From Achatina immaculata (lineage: Eukaryota; Mollusca; Gastropoda; Stylommatophora; Achatinidae): a DNA stretch of 64,000 bases. This document shows positions 10,541 through 21,190 of the stretch, piece after piece. The notes under the pieces are model-generated. The model was not told the DNA's origin. It ran no database searches and was given only the letters and a program-made list of their open reading frames with translations. Numbering within the stretch: position 1 is the stretch's first letter; each line of letters opens with the position of its first letter. A program made the position numbers and the translations under genes. The stretch is from contig CM019719.1 of NCBI GenBank assembly GCA_009760885.1, forward strand, positions 28,205,084 to 28,269,083, in the 5' to 3' direction.

Positions 10541-10795
10541 ACGCGGTCACATTACCTTACCAGCATGTCGACTGCTGTTTGTTTAGATTACTTTAGTTTC
10601 GTCTGTTGATTGCTGCTGTTTTGTATGTTTAGCTTACTTCAGTTTCGTATGTCTATTGCTGTTTGTTTAGCATTCTACACCAACTACTTCTTGTGTTTTC
10701 CTACTTCAGATGTCGACTGTTGTTTATTTAACTGCAGTTTTGATCGAGTAGTGCCGTTTAACTTACTGTAGTTTTATTTGAGAGCTGCTGTTTTT
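10541..10795. repeat. Degenerate ~33 bp repeat field, first part
   Basis: Loose repetition of TGTTTAGCTTACTTCAGTTT with CTGCTG or TGTCGACTG spacers. It is the eroded equivalent of the clearer array at 11275-11815, with sequence at 10800-11270 lying between. Confidence 0.6.
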
Positions 10796-10799
10796 TGTT

Positions 10800-11270
10800 T
10801 GTTTGTTTGTTTGTTTACACTGGTGTTGTGTAAGTGTTGTGGGAGGGATAGGATTAGTAGCAAAATCAGTATACGGCCTATGTAAGCAACTGGGCATAAA
10901 GGGACAAGCAAGAGCAAGGGCATTGAAATGCCTTTCAGAAACAGCAGAAAAGGCTTCATGCTGGCTGTGGAATATGCGAACATAAATGTCGTTTGCCACA
11001 ACCAATACCAGTCCTCCGTGGCTAAATCGCTAAAGACGCACTTCAAAGTGCAGTGCCAACTCAATCTCGGGACGAAAAAAAGCAACAACTCACAAGACCT
11101 CTGGGAGTCATGACTCAGAGGGGGCCCCCCACCCCCATAGAGTGTCAGGAGTTTAATAGGGCCGAAACACTTGTCTGGGGGGGGGAAGGTGGGTAACTTC
11201 CTCTGATGATCTGAAGGAGTTGTGTTGTTGTTCGGCTCTATACAGTAGAGAGTTTCCTGCATAAGGACTA
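10800..11270 (+). other. Coding-like scrap followed by a tRNA-like SINE head
   Basis: Starts with (GTTT)n. A frame at 10840-10985 reads YGLCKQLGIKGQARARALKC and then LSETAEKASCWLW; it looks like a coding remnant but I do not recognise it. At 11013-11035 CCGTGGCTAAATCGCTAAAG resembles a tRNA-type A box and CTCAATCTCGGGA at about 11062-11075 a weak B box. G/C homopolymers follow at 11120-11185. Confidence 0.35.
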
Positions 11271-11274
11271 CCTC

Positions 11275-11815
11275 TTGTTTAGTTTACTTCAGTGTCTTCT
11301 TTCGAGTACAGTTCATTCAGTTACTGTAACTCTGTGCACCATCTACGGCTTCCTTAGCTTACTTTACTTTTATGTGTGCGGTTTCTTTAGCTTACTTTAC
11401 TTTTATGTCTGAGACTTGTTTAGCTTACTTTACTATTATGTCTGAGGCTTGTTTAGTTTACTTTACTTTTATGTCTGAGGCTTGTTTAGCTTTCTTTATT
11501 TTTATGTCTGAGGCTTCTTTAGCATATTGTATTTTTATGTCTGAGGCTTGTTTAGCTTACTGTATTTTTATATCTGAGGCTTGTTTATCCTATTTTACTG
11601 TAATGTCTGAAATTTGTTTTGCTTATTTTACTTTTATGTCTAGGCTTGTTTAGCTTACTTTACTTTTATGTTTACGGCTTGTTTAACTTACTTCACTTTT
11701 ATATGCCTACTCTTGTTTGTTAAGCTTACTTTGATTTTATGAGAGGGCCGCCGTTTGTAAATTTCCTTTAAGTGTTATTCAAGATTATTTTTCGTTTAAC
11801 TTACTTTAGATATAA
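11275..11815. repeat. 33 bp minisatellite
   Basis: About 11 clear units of TTGTTTAGCTTACTTTACTT plus TTATGTCTGAGGC between 11340 and 11690, with decayed units on both sides. The period of 33 gives a continuous 93-codon frame with an MSEACLAYF repeat, which is a by-product. Confidence 0.93.
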
Positions 11816-11858
11816 AAGTTAATCGCCGTTTCCATGTCATAATTCTTATTGCAGATGC

Positions 11859-12078
11859 GATGTTAGGCCCTTATTTTCAAGACCATCGGCACATGAAAGT
11901 CTGATGTGGCCAGTATCACGCCTTGCCCCATTTATCTTCTCAGACTTCTCTGGTACCCAGGCTGGGTGGACCTCTGGGTTTGTTTTTTTTTTTGGTGTGG
12001 TGGTAGCAGAAGAAATTACACTGCTGGGATTTGAACCCGTCACGATCGGATTAATAGACCGAGGGCCTAACCTAGCTT
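11859..12078 (-). mobile_element. tRNA-derived SINE, nearly full length
   Basis: On the minus strand the head has a B-box GACGGGTTCAAATCCC at 12026-12041 and an A-box region at 12055-12075. The body (CACATGAAAGTCTGATGTGG, CAGTATCACGCCT, GGTACCCAGGCTGG read on plus) is shared in order with 51130-51390, 46895-47137 and 56505-56700. The 3' end lies near 11859. Confidence 0.8.
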
Positions 12079-12907
12079 GGGTGATGTTCGACCGTCGGAG
12101 ACTTAATTTTATTAAGAGCTGGCTATTGTGTGTTTTAGTTATCCTGAGCTGTTTATGTTAAGACTAAATCTGTTTATATCACATATACTGTTTGTATGCT
12201 GTGTGATGTTTGTTTAGTTCGCCTCAGATTTGTGGGGGAAGCTGGTATTTAGCTAGCGCGGCTCAGACTTTATGCGTGGTCGGTCTGGTGTACCTGCTTA
12301 CCATAGTTTTCATCATGTTCACTTCCATTTATACAGCTTATGTGGCTTACTTCACCTTCGTGTGTGGGCTCTTTATTGTGTAGGTTACCTCAGCGTCGCA
12401 TGTCTTAAATTGATGTCCGTTTACTTTACATCTGTATATCTTTACAGTCATTTACACGACCTTGCACGATGATTCCGTACATGTTCTCTATGGAGGGGGG
12501 GGGGGGGAGAGGTATAATTGTGAGTTTCTGGATGGTTAGACAACCACTGCTTTCGGAATGCATGTGCTGTACATGAAGGCTGGTATGCGCTTCGGGTAAG
12601 CTGAATTTCCTTTGCGTTGTGAACCAGCGTTTCTTTAGACTATCTTAACAGTGCCGTGTGTGGGCGGCCCGAAAGTCCTGTGTTTTTTTGTCCGGAGAAA
12701 ATGATGTTCTTAATATCTGTGAACTGTCTTCAAAGTTTTGTTTTTTCTTTGCATGTTCGTATGAATCCTAGTTTTCATTTTATAGAGAATGTTGGTAAAC
12801 ATTGGCACAAGCGGCAGGGAGGAATAGTTTTATCATGTCTGTGGAATTTTTGAGCTTTTTCGAAAAGTGAGATTTACATAAGATAGAATAGGTTTGAGGA
12901 CCCTTGT

Positions 12908-13034
12908 ATTCTTCTTCTTCTTCTCTTCTTCTTCTTCTTCTTCTTCTTCTTCTATCTCCCTGGAGCTGCGAGCCAGTGCTGAGAAGTTGTTGAGGCACAG
13001 TATCGTGTCGGATTGGGAGTGACTTGTGAAGGCT
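12908..13034 (-). mobile_element. GAA-tailed repeat 3' end inside block copy 1
   Basis: Minus strand reads a degenerate GACACGATACTGTGCCTCAA segment, GGCTCGCAGCTCCAGGGAGA, then (GAA)n. This corresponds to the last ~80 bp of the family. The TTC tract has one interruption here and is pure in copy 2. Confidence 0.65.
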
Positions 13035-13072
13035 ATTTTTATTTTTCAATCTCTGAATGGAGCTGTTAATGA

Positions 13073-13219
13073 GGACGACCAGGGCGAAGATGGCTGCAAG
13101 ACATCGTTGATAAACTGCAAATGGATGCATTAGCAGCAGGGCATCTTGGTTACAACCGAGAGGCCTACAGGAGAGCTGTTAGGGAGGCAAAGTTCCGCGC
13201 GGGACATGCAGGTGGCTGA
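13073..13219 (+). pseudogene. RTE-like LINE tail (family C) inside block copy 1
   Basis: One open frame of 48 codons: GRPGRRWLQDIVDKLQMDAL, then AAGHLGYNREAYRRAVREAK and FRAGHAGG before a TGA. It is the extreme C-terminus of the element at 6430-7135. It was carried along in the block triplication. Confidence 0.8.
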
Positions 13220-13817
13220 TGATGAATGGTGCTAAAAGGGAGTAGGGGAGGGGTTGCCTGCTCGGCACGGCCACGGGAAGAGTATGGCGACCCCCCCCCC
13301 CCAACCTGTCAGCCAGACTGGTAGGAAAAATAAGATGTGTGTCTGTGTGTGTGCGCGCGTCTGTGTGAATCTGTGTGAGCGTCCGTGTGTGTGCATCTAG
13401 ATGATGGAAGAGACTGAGCAATGATAAGTTTTAGGCAGTGCGAAGGTGATATTCCTATACGATAATTGGTTGCAATCAATCGTTCAGAGTAAATATGATT
13501 TCAGTTCTTCGACTACAGTAGGCAGTGTTTTAGATACTTTTTTTTAAGTCAGACATTTTTTGTGGGCAATATGATGAGATACTGGCACTGTGTATGTGAA
13601 TATGAGATAAACGAATGTATGTAAGTGCAGATACAGCTGGTGAAAGGAGGAGTATATATAGTAAATAAATGGGAAAAGTATATGAAATAGTGAATACAAA
13701 CAAGCGCATATGAGGTAAATGAACTGAAGAGTAGATGAAGCAAGTAAATCTGTGTGTTTATAAATATGAAGAATTCCATTGACGGAGACATCGTTCTTGG
13801 CAGTTCTCATATTCTTA

Positions 13818-13912
13818 AGGTCATATATGCCACTAGTCTTATTGTGAGGTCATATATGCCACTAGTCTTATTGTGAGGTCATATATGCCACTAGTCTTAT
13901 TGTGAGGTCATA
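13818..13912. repeat. 29 bp minisatellite, array 1 (about 3 units)
   Basis: Units of GAGGTCATATATGCCACTAG plus TCTTATTGT. Array 1 separates block copies 1 and 2. Confidence 0.97.
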
Positions 13913-15538
13913 TATACTGTTTGTATGCTGTGTGATGTTTGTTTAGTTCGCCTCAGATTTGTGGGGGAAGCTGGTATTTAGCTAGCGCGGCTCAGACTTT
14001 ATGCGTGGTCGGTCTGGTGTACCTGCTTACCATAGTTTTCATCATGTTCACTTCCATTTATACAGCTTATGTGGCTTACTTCACCTTCGTGTGTGGGCTC
14101 TTTATTGTGTAGGTTACCTCAGCGTCGCATGTCTTAAATTGATGTCCGTTTACTTTACATCTGTATATCTTTACAGTCATTTACACGACCTTGCACGATG
14201 ATTCCGTACATGTTCTCTATGGAGGGGGGGGGGGGGAGAGGTATAATTGTGAGTTTCTGGATGGTTAGACAACCACTGCTTTCGGAATGCATGTGCTGTA
14301 CATGAAGGCTGGTATGCGCTTCGGGTAAGCTGAATTTCCTTTGCGTTGTGAACCAGCGTTTCTTTAGACTATCTTAACAGTGCCGTGTGTGGGCGGCCCG
14401 AAAGTCCTGTGTTTTTTTGTCCGGAGAAAATGATGTTCTTAATATCTGTGAACTGTCTTCAAAGTTTTGTTTTTTCTTTGCATGTTCGTATGAATCCTAG
14501 TTTTCATTTTATAGAGAATGTTGGTAAACATTGGCACAAGCGGCAGGGAGGAATAGTTTTATCATGTCTGTGGAATTTTTGAGCTTTTTCGAAAAGTGAG
14601 ATTTACATAAGATAGAATAGGTTTGAGGACCCTTGTATTCTTCTTCTTCTTCTTCTTCTTCTTCTTCTTCTTCTATCTCCCTGGAGCTGCGAGCCAGTGC
14701 TGAGAAGTTGTTGAGGCACAGTATCGTGTCGGATTGGGAGTGACTTGTGAAGGCTATTTTTATTTTTCAATCTCTGAATGGAGCTGTTAATGAGGACGAC
14801 CAGGGCGAAGATGGCTGCAAGACATCGTTGATAAACTGCAAATGGATGCATTAGCAGCAGGGCATCTTGGTTACAACCGAGAGGCCTACAGGAGAGCTGT
14901 TAGGGAGGCAAAGTTCCGCGCGGGACATGCAGGTGGCTGATGATGAATGGTGCTAAAAGGGAGTAGGGGAGGGGTTGCCTGCTCGGCACGGCCACGGGAA
15001 GAGTATGGCGACCCCCCCCCCCCAACCTGTCAGCCAGACTGGTAGGAAAAATAAGATGTGTGTCTGTGTGTGTGCGCGCGTCTGTGTGAATCTGTGTGAG
15101 CGTCCGTGTGTGTGCATCTAGATGATGGAAGAGACTGAGCAATGATAAGTTTTAGGCAGTGCGAAGGTGATATTCCTATACGATAATTGGTTGCAATCAA
15201 TCGTTCAGAGTAAATATGATTTCAGTTCTTCGACTACAGTAGGCAGTGTTTTAGATACTTTTTTTTAAGTCAGACATTTTTTGTGGGCAATATGATGAGA
15301 TACTGGCACTGTGTATGTGAATATGAGATAAACGAATGTATGTAAGTGCAGATACAGCTGGTGAAAGGAGGAGTATATATAGTAAATAAATGGGAAAAGT
15401 ATATGAAATAGTGAATACAAACAAGCGCATATGAGGTAAATGAACTGAAGAGTAGATGAAGCAAGTAAATCTGTGTGTTTATAAATATGAAGAATTCCAT
15501 TGACGGAGACATCGTTCTTGGCAGTTCTCATATTCTTA
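13913..15538. repeat. 1.6 kb block, copy 2 of 3
   Basis: Matches copy 1 base for base over the parts compared, apart from the TTC tract, which is 8 bp shorter. It carries the same poly-G, TTC, LINE-tail and GT-rich segments (LINE tail at 14794-14940, GAA-type 3' end at 14637-14755). Confidence 0.95.
14794..14940 (+). pseudogene. RTE-like LINE tail (family C) inside block copy 2
   Basis: Same 48-codon frame as in copy 1, ending at the same TGA. Confidence 0.8.
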
Positions 15539-15898
15539 AGGTCATATATGCCACTAGTCTTATTGTGAGGTCATATATGCCACTAGTCTTATTGTGAGGT
15601 CATATATGCCACTAGTCTTATTGTGAGGTCATATATGCCACTAGTCTTATTGTGAGGTCATATATGCCACTAGTCTTATTGTGAGGTCATATATGCCACT
15701 AGTCTTATTGTGAGGTCATATATACCCCTAGTCGTAATTTATTCTGAGGTCATATATGCCAGTATTCATAATGTTAATTCTGAGGTCACATATGCCACTA
15801 GTCTTATTGTGAGGTCATATATGCCACTAGTCATATTGTGAGATCATATATGCCCCTAGTCATAATTTATTCTGAAGTCATATATGCCAGTATTCATA
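15539..15898. repeat. 29 bp minisatellite, array 2 (about 12 units)
   Basis: Six standard units are followed by a variant with ATATACCCCTAGTCGTAAT, then mixed 29-36 bp variants ending in ATTCATAATGTTCAC. Array 3 begins with the same six-plus-variant order, so the array start was duplicated together with the block. Confidence 0.95.
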
Positions 15899-16504
15899 AT
15901 GTTCACTTCCATTTATACAGCTTATGTGGCTTACTTCACCTTCGTGTGTGGGCTCTTTATTGTGTAGGTTACCTCAGCGTCGCATGTCTTAAATTGATGT
16001 CCGTTTACTTTACATCTGTATATCTTTACAGTCATTTACACGACCTTGCACGATGATTCCGTACATGTTCTCTATGGAGGGGGGGGGGGGGGAGAGGTAT
16101 AATTGTGAGTTTCTGGATGGTTAGACAACCACTGCTTTCGGAATGCATGTGCTGTACATGAAGGCTGGTATGCGCTTCGGGTAAGCTGAATTTCCTTTGC
16201 GTTGTGAACCAGCGTTTCTTTAGACTATCTTAACAGTGCCGTGTGTGGGCGGCCCGAAAGTCCTGTGTTTTTTTGTCCGGAGAAAATGATGTTCTTAATA
16301 TCTGTGAACTGTCTTCAAAGTTTTGTTTTTTCTTTGCATGTTCGTATGAATCCTAGTTTTCATTTTATAGAGAATGTTGGTAAACATTGGCACAAGCGGC
16401 AGGGAGGAATAGTTTTATCATGTCTGTGGAATTTTTGAGCTTTTTCGAAAAGTGAGATTTACATAAGATAGAATAGGTTTGAGGACCCTTGTATTCTTCT
16501 TCTT

Positions 16505-16535
<31 letters not shown>

Positions 16536-17396
16536 TCTCCCTGGAGCTGCGAGCCAGTGCTGAGAAGTTGTTGAGGCACAGTATCGTGTCGGATTGGGAG
16601 TGACTTGTGAAGGCTATTTTTATTTTTCAATCTCTGAATGGAGCTGTTAATGAGGACGACCAGGGCGAAGATGGCTGCAAGACATCGTTGATAAACTGCA
16701 AATGGATGCATTAGCAGCAGGGCATCTTGGTTACAACCGAGAGGCCTACAGGAGAGCTGTTAGGGAGGCAAAGTTCCGCGCGGGACATGCAGGTGGCTGA
16801 TGATGAATGGTGCTAAAAGGGAGTAGGGGAGGGGTTGCCTGCTCGGCACGGCCACGGGAAGAGTATGGCGACCCCCCCCCCCCAACCTGTCAGCCAGACT
16901 GGTAGGAAAAATAAGATGTGTGTCTGTGTGTGTGCGCGCGTCTGTGTGAATCTGTGTGAGCGTCCGTGTGTGTGCATCTAGATGATGGAAGAGACTGAGC
17001 AATGATAAGTTTTAGGCAGTGCGAAGGTGATATTCCTATACGATAATTGGTTGCAATCAATCGTTCAGAGTAAATATGATTTCAGTTCTTCGACTACAGT
17101 AGGCAGTGTTTTAGATACTTTTTTTTAAGTCAGACATTTTTTGTGGGCAATATGAGATACTGGCACTGTGTATGTGAATATGAGATAAACGAATGTATGT
17201 AAGTGCAGATACAGCTGGTGAAAGGAGGAGTATATATAGTAAATAAATGGGAAAAGTATATGAAATAGTGAATACAAACAAGCGCATATGAGGTAAATGA
17301 ACTGAAGAGTAGATGAAGCAAGTAAATCTGTGTGTTTATAAATATGAAGAATTCCATTGACGGAGACATCGTTCTTGGCAGTTCTCATATTCTTAA
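15899..17396. repeat. 1.5 kb block, copy 3 of 3 (left end trimmed)
   Basis: Joins at ATGTTCACTTCC, which is 14044 in copy 2, so about 130 bp of the left end is missing. Otherwise it follows copy 2 at an offset of 1855-1860. Differences seen: one extra G in the poly-G run, TTC tract length, and a 3-bp loss in the ATGATGAG stretch near 17149. Confidence 0.95.
16654..16800 (+). pseudogene. RTE-like LINE tail (family C) inside block copy 3
   Basis: Third copy of the same 48-codon frame. The adjoining TTC tract and GAA-type 3' end lie at 16494-16615. Confidence 0.8.
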
Positions 17397-18710
17397 GGTC
17401 ATATATGCCACTAGTCTTATTGTGAGGTCATATATGCCACTAGTCTTATTGTGAGGTCATATATGCCACTAGTCTTATTGTGAGGTCATATATGCCACTA
17501 GTCTTATTGTGAGGTCATATATGCCACTAGTCTTATTGTGAGGTCATATATGCCACTAGTCTTATTGTGAGGTCATATATACCCCTAGTCGTAATGTTAT
17601 TGTGAGGTCATATATGCCACTAGTCTTATTGTGAGGTCTTATATGCCACTAGTCTTATTGTGAGGTCTTATATGCCACTAGTCTTATTGTGAGGTCTTAT
17701 ATGCCACTAGTCTTATTGTGAGGTCATATATGCCACTAGTCTTATTGTGAGGTCATATATGCCACTAGTCTTATTGTGAGGTCTTATATGCCACTAGTCA
17801 TAATGTTATTGTGAGGTCTTATATGCCACTAGTCTTATTGTGAGGTCATATATGCCACTAGTCTTATTGTGAGGTCTTATATGCCACTAGTCTTATTGTG
17901 AGGTCTTATATGCCACTAGTCTTATTGTGATGTTATATATCCCACTACTCTTATTGTGAGGTCTTATATGCCACTAGTCTTATTGTGAGGTCTTATATGC
18001 CACTAGTCTTATTGTGATGTTATATATCCCACTACTCTTATTGTGAGGTCTTATATGCCACTAGTCTTATTGTGAGGTCTTATATGCCACTAGTCTTATT
18101 GTGAGGTCTTATATGCCACTAGTCTTATTGTGATGTTATATATCCCACTACTCTTATTGTGAGGTCATATATGCCACTAGTCATAATGTTATTGTGAGGT
18201 CATATATGCCACTAGTCATAATGTTATTGTGAGGTCATATATGCCACTAGTCATAATGTTATTGTGAGGTCATATATGCCACTAGTCTTATTGTGAGGTC
18301 TTATATGCCACTAGTCTTATTGTGATGTTATATATCCCACTACTCTTATTGTGAGGTCTTATATGCCACTAGTCTTATTGTGATGTTATATATCCCACTA
18401 CTCTTATTGTGAGGTCATATATGCCACTAGTCTTATTGTGATGTTATATATCCCACTACTCTTATTGTGAGGTCTTATATGCCACTAGTCTTATTGTGAT
18501 GTTATATATCCCACTACTCTTATTGTGAGGTCATATATGCCACTAGTCATAATGTTATTGTGAGGTCATATATGCCACTAGTCATAATGTTATTGTGGGG
18601 TCATATATGCCACTAGTCCTAATGTTATTGTGAGATCATATATGCCACTAGTCATAATGTTATTGTGAGGTCATATATGCCACTATTATAATATTACTCT
18701 GAGGCCATTG
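17397..18710. repeat. 29 bp minisatellite, array 3 (about 45 units, higher-order)
   Basis: Three main unit types: GAGGTCATATATGCC..., GAGGTCTTATATGCC..., and GATGTTATATATCCCACTAC.... From about 17905 to 18540 the second (or first) and third types alternate repeatedly as 58 bp dimers. A longer 32 bp type with CATAATGTTATTGTG clusters at 18160-18260 and 18530-18690. The right edge decays into unique sequence next to a LINE. Confidence 0.96.
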
Positions 18711-18759
18711 ACTGTTCATAACGCTTGCGCGAGATCATATGTACGATTATTCATAATGT

Positions 18760-19660
18760 TACTGTGAGAGCCCTCTATTGCTCAACATCCTTTCTGTTGT
18801 TCTTCTTCATGTCTCTTTTGGTCTACCCTTACTTCTGTTCCCCTGTGGTGTCCATCTTAGTGCTATTTTTGGTAGTGAGTTGTCAGTCATTCGGAGCACA
18901 TGTCCCAACCATCGCCAGCGTCTTTCCTCAGTAATTGTTGTCAGTGGCTTCATCTGCGTTTCTGCCAACAAGATGTTATTTTTTATGGTGTTTTTCCAAA
19001 CTAGTTTTCTAATTCTTCGTAAACATTTAGTCTGGAAAGAATTCAACTTGTTTTCTATGGTTTTGGTGATTTTCCAGCATTCACTTCCATAGAGTAGTAC
19101 ACTTAGAACATTACTCTTAAATATCCTGATATTCGTATTTATGCTTAGTTTTTTTTTATTTCCATATTGCCCTAGTAAGTCTGCTGTTGATGTCCTCTGT
19201 GCTATCTCCATTTTCTACTACTGCAAAGGTATACAAATTCATTGACCTCCTCCACTAACTTGCTATCTACTCTGAGTACATTTCTGTTGTTCACATTTTG
19301 CTTGAGTAACTTTGTCTTTCCTACGTTGATCTTTAGTCCTATGTTGTTTGCATTCTGAGTTAGCTTGTTTATTTTATCTTGCATATCTTTGTGGCTGCTT
19401 GATAGTAGACAAATGTCGTCCGCAAAGTCAAGGTCCTCCAGCACTGTGTCAAGGGTCCATTGTAATCCTCTGCGTTTGTTGGATGTTGCCTCCTTCATTA
19501 ACCAGTCTATTGCCAAGATAAATAATGTTGGTGATAGTACACATCCCTGCTTCACTCCTGTTTGTACCCTAAAGCTGCTGGAGGTATGTTCACCACAGAT
19601 CACTTTGCACTGAAAACCCACGTATAGGGCTTTGATTACATTCACTATCATATATATGTG
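18760..19660 (-). pseudogene. LINE reverse transcriptase, C-terminal part (family D), best preserved
   Basis: Minus strand, two overlapping frames. Frame 1 (19651-19202) has the RT palm: GVKQGCVLSPTLFILAIDWL, then LEDLDFADDICLLSS with the catalytic FADD, then GLKINVGKTK. Frame 2 (19211-18807) continues with SVLLYGSECW, WLGHVLRMTDNSLPKIALRW and NRSKGRPKET. The join near 19205 skips residues normally found between YLGS and the next helix and changes frame, so the copy is broken. The endonuclease and RT fingers are missing. Related tails are at 28400-28600 and 50110-50330. Confidence 0.9.
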
Positions 19661-19699
19661 AAATATATGTTTATTTGCATATCATTTCTTCTTCTTACA

Positions 19700-19780
19700 T
19701 CTTCTTACATCCTTCCCGAGCCGTTAAACGTCACAAAGGGCTCGCGTGGTGGTTTGCCAAGTTTTGGCATATCTTGTGGT
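19700..19780 (-). pseudogene. Short LINE tail fragment (family E)
   Basis: Minus strand carries codons for TTTRALCDV followed by a stop, the end of the family E polyprotein also seen at 45640. A TTCTTCTTACATCTTCTTAC tract adjoins it. Confidence 0.5.
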
Positions 19781-19948
19781 CGAACACACACAAAAAAAAA
19801 TAAAGTTTCATTATTTCTGAAATAATTGCACACTGAAGTCTTGATAATGTTAGACCGTTCAAATACTTCTCTTTTTTAAATATTTATTTTGTACAATGCT
19901 TTACTGTAAGTTACATTTTATTAACATTAATGTTGTAATTCTTGAAAG

Positions 19949-20500
19949 TTGAAATATTTGTTTAAAATATCATTTAAATTCCACATCTTCTTAAAGTCTT
20001 CAAAGGCTGTCTCGAACATTCCATTGCTGACAGTTGCAGAAATTACCCCCTGTGCTCAAAGCAAACATCAAGAGAACAATAAACATCATTACAAAAGCAA
20101 AGAATATGATGGCAACAAAGAAGATCGGAATATTTTAAAAGCAGCATTTGTCCGGAAAATCTCCCCGGCCGTGCCATTGCCATGGAGGGCCTTGCGAGTG
20201 GAAGCGGTTGCCAGGAAACGCTTCCCTGTCACATGGGCAGAAACGTGCGCGCGCACGAGGTCTCTACCCAAACATCCCGAGTTTGTCTTAAGATCTTTCG
20301 TGTATAAGTGGCTCTTGTTACTGACAGGGTCTCCATCATTCTGTCAGAGCTGCTTTAATCTCTGGAGCCTAAAGCACGTCCTTGTACCAGCGTATTTTCT
20401 CCATACATCTTCACGTAGGTTTATGAGGAAGCAGTCTGACAGCGATTTCTGCAAATGTTGGACTATCCTGTCTTCTCTTCTCTTTTCGTCGATTCTATAA
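19949..20500 (+). other. Unrecognised 183-codon ORF over a CpG-rich patch
   Basis: This is the longest non-repeat ORF in the window, but it shows no domain, no splice-consistent structure I can defend, and an odd composition change: Lys/Asn-rich at the start, Cys/Ser/Leu-rich at the end. I doubt that it is translated as such. A part of it could be an exon. Confidence 0.12.
20160..20262. promoter_or_regulatory. CpG-rich patch with two X-box-like motifs and a GC palindrome
   Basis: CCATTGCCATGGAGG (20174-20188) and GGTTGCCAGGAAACG (20206-20220) resemble RFX X-box half-site pairs. CGTGCGCGCGCACG (20244-20257) is a perfect 14-bp palindrome of alternating purine/pyrimidine. The patch stands out in AT-rich surroundings. 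No gene start is shown, so promoter function is only a possibility. Confidence 0.25.
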
Positions 20501-20614
20501 TCCTCTCTTCCCTAATCTTCTTTTTTTATGTTTTTTTCTCTGACAGTTCACATAAGACCTCTCATCTCACATCTGGATGATTTGAGACTGTCGGACATCT
20601 CTTAGGCATATTAA

Positions 20615-21190
20615 CATGACATTCTCCCTCTCTCCCTATCTCCCTCCCTCTCTCTGTCTCCCTCTCTCTGTCTCCCTCCCTTTCCCTCTGTCTCCCTCTC
20701 TATCTCTCTCTCCATCTCTCTGATTTCCTCTCTCTATCTCCCCTCTCTCCATCATCTCTCTATGTCTCTCCCTCATTTCTCTATCTCCCTCTATCTCCAT
20801 CTCTGCTTCTCTAGCTCCCTCTCTCTCTCTCTCCATCTCCCTATCTCCTATCTCTTCCTCTCTATCGTCCTATCTCTCTATCTCCTCCTCTCTATCGCCT
20901 TATCTCTATCTCTCTATCTCCCCTCTCTCTCAGTCTCTCTCCCTATATCTCTCTCTATCTCCCTCTCTCTCTCCATCTCTCTCTCCATCTCCCTCCCTCT
21001 CTATCTCCCCTCTCTCTTTATCTCTCTCTACCTCTCTCTCCATCTCTCTCTCTATATCTCTCTGCATCTATCTCTATCTCCCTCTCTCTATGTCTCCCTC
21101 TCTCTATCTCCCTTTCTCTCCATCTCCCTCCCTCTCTCCATATCTCTCTACATCGCTCTCTATCTCCCTCCCTCCCTCCTTCTCTACATG
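20615..21190. repeat. 570 bp polypyrimidine (CTCTCC)n tract
   Basis: Almost uninterrupted C/T on the plus strand with TCTCCCTC, TCTATC and TCTCTC sub-repeats and rare A/G. ORFs on both strands over it are low-complexity. A second such tract is at 22024-22275. Between them, 21190-21640 shows no feature. Confidence 0.97.

Larger units (their letters stand above)
12184..13817. repeat. 1.6 kb block, copy 1 of 3
   Basis: From TTGTATGCTG at 12192 the sequence matches copy 2 at a constant offset of 1729 bp up to the TTC tract, then 1721. By eye the differences are confined to simple tracts. It contains a poly-G run (12495-12507), a (TTC)n tract (12908-12953) with the 3' end of a GAA-tailed repeat, a LINE family C tail (13073-13219) and a GT-rich stretch (13338-13392). 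Short ORFs conserved among the copies only reflect recent duplication. Confidence 0.95.

Noticed and set aside
13179..17388. Short ORFs conserved in three copies
   Set aside because: Their conservation equals that of the flanking non-coding DNA and follows from recent duplication of the whole block.
17397..18710. CRISPR-like array of 29-bp repeats
   Set aside because: Units are head-to-tail with no unique spacers, and there are no associated genes. It is a minisatellite.
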